This document shows positions 32,888 through 40,656 of a stretch of 40,656 nucleotides of DNA, piece after piece (the first letter of the stretch is position 1; every line of letters begins with the position of its first letter). The notes beneath the pieces were generated by a model. It was not told the DNA's origin. It did not search any database and worked only from the letters and a program-made list of their open reading frames with translations. This DNA comes from a bacterium (GTDB lineage Bacteria > Auribacterota > UBA3054). The stretch spans positions 1-40,656 of the forward strand of contig JAGCGH010000137.1 of NCBI GenBank assembly GCA_017649705.1. Reading direction: 5' to 3'. Position numbers and translations under genes: made by a program.

Positions 32888-34237
32888 TTAGAAGAGGCCC
32901 TGCTCCAGCATGGCGGTGGCGACCTTCTTGAAGCCGGCGATGTTGGCGCCGGCCACCAGATCGTAGCCCAGGCCGTATTCCGCGGCCGCGGCGGCGGAAG
33001 CGTCGTGGATGTTCTTCATCATGACGGCCAGCTTCTCGTCCACTTCCTCGGCGGTCCAATTGAGGCGCTCGCTGTTCTGGGACATTTCCAGGGCGGAGAC
33101 GCCCACGCCGCCGGCGTTGGCAGCCTTGGAGGGAGCGACCACTATGCCCTTCTCCCCTCTCAGGTAGTTGAGGGCTTCGTTGGTCGTCGGCATGTTGGAG
33201 ACTTCGATGTAGTACTTCGTGCCGTTGGCGACGATCTGCTTCGCTTCCGGAACGTCGACTTCGTTCTGGGTGGCGGCGGGCATGACGATGTCGCCCTTTA
33301 TTCCCCAGGGTTTCTCCTTGGGGAAGAACTTGGCGCCGAACTTGTCGGCGTAAGCCTTGATGTTCTTGTCGTTGGCGGCGCGCATCTTCAGAAGGAAGTC
33401 GATCTTCTCTTCCGTGTTGACGCCCGCCTCGTCGAGGACGTAGCCCTGGGAGCCGGAGATGGTAATGACCTTGGCGCCCAGTTCCGCGGCCTTCTTGCAG
33501 ATGCCCCAGGTGACGTTGCCGTAGCCACTAGCCACGATAGTCTTGCCTTTGATGGAATCGTTCTCGTGCTTCAGAACTTCATTCAGATAATAGATCGCGC
33601 CGTAGCCGGTGGCTTCCGGACGGATGAGGGAGCCGCCGTAGGTGAGGCCTTTGCCCGTCAGGACGCCGTTCTCGAAGACGCCCTTCAGCCTGCGGTACTG
33701 GCCGTAAAGGAAGCCGATCTCGCGGCCGCCCACGCCGATGTCGCCGGCGGGAACGTCAATGTCCGGACCGATGTAGCGGTAAAGGGCCGTCATGAAGCTC
33801 TGGCAGAAACGCATGACTTCCGCGTCGCTCTTGCCCTTGGGATCGAAGTCCGAGCCGCCCTTGGCGCCGCCGATGGGCTGGCCGGTCAGGGCGTTCTTGA
33901 AAGTCTGTTCAAAGCCTAAGAAGCGGATGATGCCGGGATAGACGGAAGGATGGAAGCGCAGTCCGCCCTTGTAGGGGCCGATGGCGCCGTTGAACTGGCA
34001 GCGGTAACCGGTGTTGGTGTGCACGTTTCCGTTGTCGTCCGTCCAGACGACGCGGAAGGTGAACATTCTTTCCGGCTCCACCATCCTGCCCAGGATGTCG
34101 GCCTTCTCGTAAGCGGGATCGCTTGCGATAACGGGGTCTAGGGAGGTCAGGACCTCCTCCACGGTCTGGCAGAATTCCGGCTGATGCGGATATTTCGCCT
34201 TGACTTTTTCGATGACGCTTTGAACGTAGGCGTTCAT
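32888..34237 (-). CDS. gdhA: Glutamate dehydrogenase, hexameric GdhA type
   Basis: A 449-residue enzyme interconverting 2-oxoglutarate plus ammonia and glutamate. It matches the roughly 450-residue hexameric class: substrate-binding PYKGGLRFHP with Lys90, catalytic Lys126 in PIGGAKGGSDFDPKGKSD, and GDIGVGGREIGFLYGQY. The Rossmann domain has VASGYGNVTWG, and NAGGVGVSALEMSQNS is near the C-terminus. Members of this class are usually NADP-dependent and used for ammonia assimilation; cofactor choice was not tested. AAGGAGAT lies before the ATG. Confidence 0.93.
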   Translation of the reverse strand: MNAYVQSVIEKVKAKYPHQPEFCQTVEEVLTSLDPVIASDPAYEKADILGRMVEPERMFTFRVVWTDDNGNVHTNTGYRCQFNGAIGPYKGGLRFHPSVYPGIIRFLGFEQTFKNALTGQPIGGAKGGSDFDPKGKSDAEVMRFCQSFMTALYRYIGPDIDVPAGDIGVGGREIGFLYGQYRRLKGVFENGVLTGKGLTYGGSLIRPEATGYGAIYYLNEVLKHENDSIKGKTIVASGYGNVTWGICKKAAELGAKVITISGSQGYVLDEAGVNTEEKIDFLLKMRAANDKNIKAYADKFGAKFFPKEKPWGIKGDIVMPAATQNEVDVPEAKQIVANGTKYYIEVSNMPTTNEALNYLRGEKGIVVAPSKAANAGGVGVSALEMSQNSERLNWTAEEVDEKLAVMMKNIHDASAAAAAEYGLGYDLVAGANIAGFKKVATAMLEQGLF

Positions 34238-34352
34238 GCTTTTATCTCCTTTTAGTTATTAATCGTTTGCTGGAGATGTATTTTATCAAAGTGGTTTTTC
34301 CATTTCAACCGGTTAATACTATTCCCCTTCCCGCCCCGGAGCGGCCGGAATG

Positions 34353-34381
34353 TTGGCAAAAGTTTGGAATAATAGTATAAT
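34353..34381 (+). promoter_or_regulatory. Sigma-70-type promoter of the pseudokinase-ligA unit
   Basis: TTGGCA (34353-34358), a 17-base spacer and a perfect TATAAT (34376-34381). The predicted start of transcription is about 20 bases before the ATG at 34411, so the leader is very short. No Shine-Dalgarno is visible in it. Confidence 0.75.
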
Positions 34382-34410
34382 TCCACAGAATAATTAAACC
34401 TAGAATCACC

Positions 34411-38423
<4,013 letters not shown>

Positions 38424-38443
38424 CACATAAAATTATTTAAACC

Positions 38444-39841
38444 ATGCCTTACACTTGCGATGTTTTCGTCATGGGCGCCGGACCCGGCGGGTACCCGGCC
38501 GCCATCAGGGCCGCCCAGCGCGGACTTAATGTTGTCATAGCCGAAAGGACCGCCGTGGGCGGGACCTGCCTCAACTGGGGCTGCATCCCCACCAAAGCCT
38601 TGGTCGCTTCCGCGGAAGCTTTCCACACCGTCAAGAACGCCGCCGCTTTCGGCGTGAACGCTCCGGAAGGCGCGGTCATCGACTACGCCAAAGCCATCGA
38701 AAGGAAGGACGGCGTGGTCAAAAAACTCACCGGCGGCATCGCGCAGCTATTGAAGGCCCACGGCGTCACCACCCTAATGGGCAAGGCGCGCCTTGTGGAT
38801 CAGAACCACGCTGAAGTTGAGACCGCCGACGGCATCGAGACCGTGGAGTTCAAAAACTGCATCATCGCCACCGGCAGCGAATCCGCCCGTCCCCGCTTCA
38901 TTCCCTTCGACGACGAGAAAATAGTCGAGAGCAAAACTTTCCTCTCCCAGACTTCCCTCCCCTCCTCCGTCATAATAATCGGCGGCGGCGTGGTGGGCTG
39001 CGAGTTCGCCGGCATCCTGGCGGAATGCGGAACGAAAGTCACCATCGTGGAAATGCTGGACCGTCTCCTGCCCTTGGAAGACCCCGAGATCTCCAAGCAC
39101 ATCCTCAGAGCTTTCAAGAAACGCAAGATCGAAGTCATGCTGGGAATTGGCATCTCGGATATCGCGGTAACGGAAAACGGCGTGACTGGCAAGGTCGGCG
39201 ACAAGACCATCGAAGCGGAAAAGATGCTGGTGGCCATCGGCCGCAGCATGAACACCGCCGACATCGGCCTTGAAACAGTCGGCATCGAAACGGAGCGCGG
39301 CTTCATTGCCGTCAACGAAAAGCTGCAGACGAAAGTTCCCAACATTTACGCCATCGGCGACATCACCGGCAAGATCCTTTTGGCCCACGTGGCCACGGCC
39401 CAAGGGCTGGTGGCCGCGGAAAACTGCGCGGGCAAAGAGGAAACCATCGATTACCGCGTGGTGCCAAGCTGCATCTTCACCGTTCCCGAGATAGCTTCCG
39501 TGGGTCTCTCCGAACCGAAAGCCATCGAATTGGGGCATGAAGTGACCATCGCCCAGTTCCCCATCGGCGCGCTGGGCAAAGCCCTGGCCATGGGCGAAAT
39601 TGAGGGCTTCTTCCGCCTCATCGCCGACGCCAAGACCGACGAGCTTCTGGGCGCACAGGTGATGGGAGCCCACGCTTCCGACATCATCGCGGAATTGGCG
39701 CTGGCCGTTTCCCAAAAAATGACCGCCAAGCAGCTGGGCGACGTCATCCACGCCCACCCAAGCCTCGCGGAAGGCGTCATGGAAGCGGCCCACATGATCC
39801 ACCAGCTCTGCGTCCACCAGGCTCCGCCCAGGGAACGCTGA
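38444..39841 (+). CDS. lpdA: Dihydrolipoyl dehydrogenase (E3)
   Basis: A 465-residue FAD flavoprotein that reoxidises dihydrolipoyl groups of 2-oxoacid dehydrogenase or glycine-cleavage complexes with NAD+. Features: FAD-binding VMGAGPGGYPAAIRAA (9-24), redox disulfide Cys42/Cys47 in GGTCLNWGCIPTK, NAD-binding IIGGGVVGCEFAG, the second FAD motif IYAIGDITG, and the dimer-interface catalytic HAHPSLAEGVMEAA. No E1, E2 or lipoylation gene is near, so its complex is unknown. It starts 20 bases after ligA with no clear ribosome binding site (TTTAAACC directly before the ATG). Confidence 0.93.
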   Translation: MPYTCDVFVMGAGPGGYPAAIRAAQRGLNVVIAERTAVGGTCLNWGCIPTKALVASAEAFHTVKNAAAFGVNAPEGAVIDYAKAIERKDGVVKKLTGGIAQLLKAHGVTTLMGKARLVDQNHAEVETADGIETVEFKNCIIATGSESARPRFIPFDDEKIVESKTFLSQTSLPSSVIIIGGGVVGCEFAGILAECGTKVTIVEMLDRLLPLEDPEISKHILRAFKKRKIEVMLGIGISDIAVTENGVTGKVGDKTIEAEKMLVAIGRSMNTADIGLETVGIETERGFIAVNEKLQTKVPNIYAIGDITGKILLAHVATAQGLVAAENCAGKEETIDYRVVPSCIFTVPEIASVGLSEPKAIELGHEVTIAQFPIGALGKALAMGEIEGFFRLIADAKTDELLGAQVMGAHASDIIAELALAVSQKMTAKQLGDVIHAHPSLAEGVMEAAHMIHQLCVHQAPPRER

Positions 39842-39851
39842 TCAAACGCAA

Positions 39852-39886
39852 CAAAAAAAGCCCGCGGAACTCCGCGGGCTTTTTTG
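39852..39886. terminator. Bidirectional terminator between lpdA and the small lipoprotein gene
   Basis: AGCCCGCGGA (39859-39868) and TCCGCGGGCT (39871-39880) form a perfect 10-base stem, with an A-run on the left and a T-run on the right. It serves lpdA from the left and the convergent lipoprotein gene from the right. Confidence 0.93.
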
Positions 39887-39906
39887 TTTCGGCGTTCAAG
39901 TGAAAG

Positions 39907-40341
39907 TTATTTCCTTTCCACCTGCGCGCGCTTGTTCATCTGCAAGCCTCTTTCGGCCAGGGCTTCCTCGCCGCCGATGTCGAAGGTGTAGAAGTGGATC
40001 ATGTCGCGCTTGTTGATGTTGTCCGCGTCCACCACCGCTTCGGGGATGCCCCAGACAGCAGAGAAGGGCCAGAACAGCATGTTGACGAAGCCCAGCACAA
40101 AGTGCTCGCTGTCGCCGGCGTTGCCGCAGGCCAGATAAAAGTTGCCGCAGCCGGGAAGCAGGTTAAGAAAACCGGCGGCCACAGGGCTGGCGGGTTTTTC
40201 CCACAATCCGATCGGATGGTCGATGGTGATGCCCTGGGACTGCAAGCTTCTGTAGGACTGTTTTTCCTGGATCGAAAGGCCGGAGCAGCCCGTGAGGATG
40301 AATAAGCCAAAAAGCAGCGCAGCTAATGCAATTTTTTTCAT
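39907..40341 (-). CDS. Small lipoprotein of unknown function
   Basis: A 144-residue protein with a clear lipoprotein signal (MKKIALAALLFGLFILTGC, lipid-anchored Cys19). The mature part has a hydrophobic mid-section with PGCGNFYLACGN and a stretch rich in Phe/Trp (VLGFVNMLFWPFSAVWGIPEAVVDADNINKRD), then a polar, basic tail. The hydrophobic pair could be a membrane hairpin; I recognise no named family with confidence. AAGGAACG serves as ribosome binding site. It lies 28 bases after the partial gene at the right edge and probably shares its transcript. Confidence 0.75.
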   Translation of the reverse strand: MKKIALAALLFGLFILTGCSGLSIQEKQSYRSLQSQGITIDHPIGLWEKPASPVAAGFLNLLPGCGNFYLACGNAGDSEHFVLGFVNMLFWPFSAVWGIPEAVVDADNINKRDMIHFYTFDIGGEEALAERGLQMNKRAQVERK

Positions 40342-40369
40342 GATCGTTCCTTTATGTTGTGTTAATTGC

Positions 40370-40656
40370 TTATTTGTCTTCGTTTTTCGTAAACCGGAAA
40401 TTGCAGCCTATGCAGTCATAAGCCTTCATGGTCAGTTTAAGTTTGTGATTCTTCTTGCCAACGGAAGCCTTGAGCGCGACTTTCATTCCTTCCACAGTCG
40501 TGGTTTCATCGCAGGAATACTGGCTGCCCTTGTCGGTAAATTTGAAACTCATGCCTCCGAACATTGCCGGTTCCTTGACCCAGCCGTGGCGGAAGGTCAC
40601 CGTGCTGTTGTTGAAAGGATCTTTGTCCTGGTTGTGAACGTTGGTGTTTTTTCCGG
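40370..40656 (-). CDS. C-terminal part of an unidentified protein, 5' end outside window
   Basis: The frame is open from the right edge to a TAA at 40370-40372, giving 94 complete visible codons. I treat it as a fragment because sequence upstream of the internal GTG at 40600 stays in frame to the window edge (GKNTNVHNQDKDPFNNSTVTF). The end is rich in Lys and Phe/Thr with alternating polar pattern, and has a CIGC motif near the C-terminus (KAYDCIGCNFRFTKNEDK), which could form a disulfide or bind metal. The pattern suggests beta-strands of an exported protein. The family is not recognised. Confidence 0.55.
   Translation of the reverse strand, partial: GKNTNVHNQDKDPFNNSTVTFRHGWVKEPAMFGGMSFKFTDKGSQYSCDETTTVEGMKVALKASVGKKNHKLKLTMKAYDCIGCNFRFTKNEDK

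Overview
The window is a GC-rich bacterial chromosome segment from a Gram-negative (diderm) organism. Several features suggest the Planctomycetota/Verrucomicrobiota/Lentisphaerota group, with Lentisphaerota as my best guess. These are three secreted proteins with PEP-CTERM sorting tails, a meso-DAP type MurE (DNPR motif), a near-complete division and cell wall (dcw) cluster whose FtsA and FtsZ are strongly divergent, and many lipoproteins. The assignment rests on gene content and motifs read by eye, not on a database search.

Layout. Positions 1-153 are the right end of an IS3-family insertion sequence. Positions 198-9829 (minus strand) look like one operon for envelope or secreted functions: three tandem subtilisin-like (S8) proteases with PEP-CTERM anchors, a secreted protein with carboxypeptidase-regulatory-like repeats, a tiny very basic protein, a SurA/PpiC-like lipoprotein foldase and a family 2 glycosyltransferase. 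Positions 9950-13634 (minus) hold a two-gene unit: an alkaline-phosphatase-superfamily hydrolase and a secreted heparinase II/III-like protein, ending in a clear terminator. Positions 13635-14006 are a divergent regulatory region with a strong sigma-70-type promoter overlapped by MraZ-box-like repeats, a second pair of such repeats facing the other way, and DnaA-box-like sites.

Positions 14007-30937 (plus) are the dcw cluster: mraZ, rsmH, ftsL-like, ftsI, murE, murF, mraY, murD, a double-LysM lipoprotein, ftsW, murG, murC, ftsQ, ftsA, ftsZ. Most genes overlap or lie a few bases apart, so the whole cluster is probably one transcription unit. It makes UDP-MurNAc-pentapeptide, lipid I and lipid II, then assembles the septal synthase and the Z-ring. 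murB and ddl are not present. A spacer between murF and mraY holds two mutually exclusive hairpins.

Positions 31006-34237 (minus) are housekeeping genes for sulfur and nitrogen assimilation and the ribosome: metY-like O-acetylhomoserine sulfhydrylase, rpsT and gdhA, separated by terminators. Positions 34411-39841 (plus) hold a membrane pseudokinase with two LysM domains, translationally coupled to ligA, followed by a dihydrolipoyl dehydrogenase. The right end has a small lipoprotein and the end of an unidentified protein, both on the minus strand. I saw no tRNA, rRNA, CRISPR array or prophage.

The most interesting items are: the joint loss of canonical nucleotide-site residues in FtsA and FtsZ while their interaction surfaces look kept; a kinase-dead, LysM-bearing analogue of PASTA kinases fused in expression to DNA ligase; a ligase tail with two sliding-clamp-binding-like motifs; MraZ-like sites on both sides of a divergent promoter region; and the triplicated PEP-CTERM protease operon with its own foldase.
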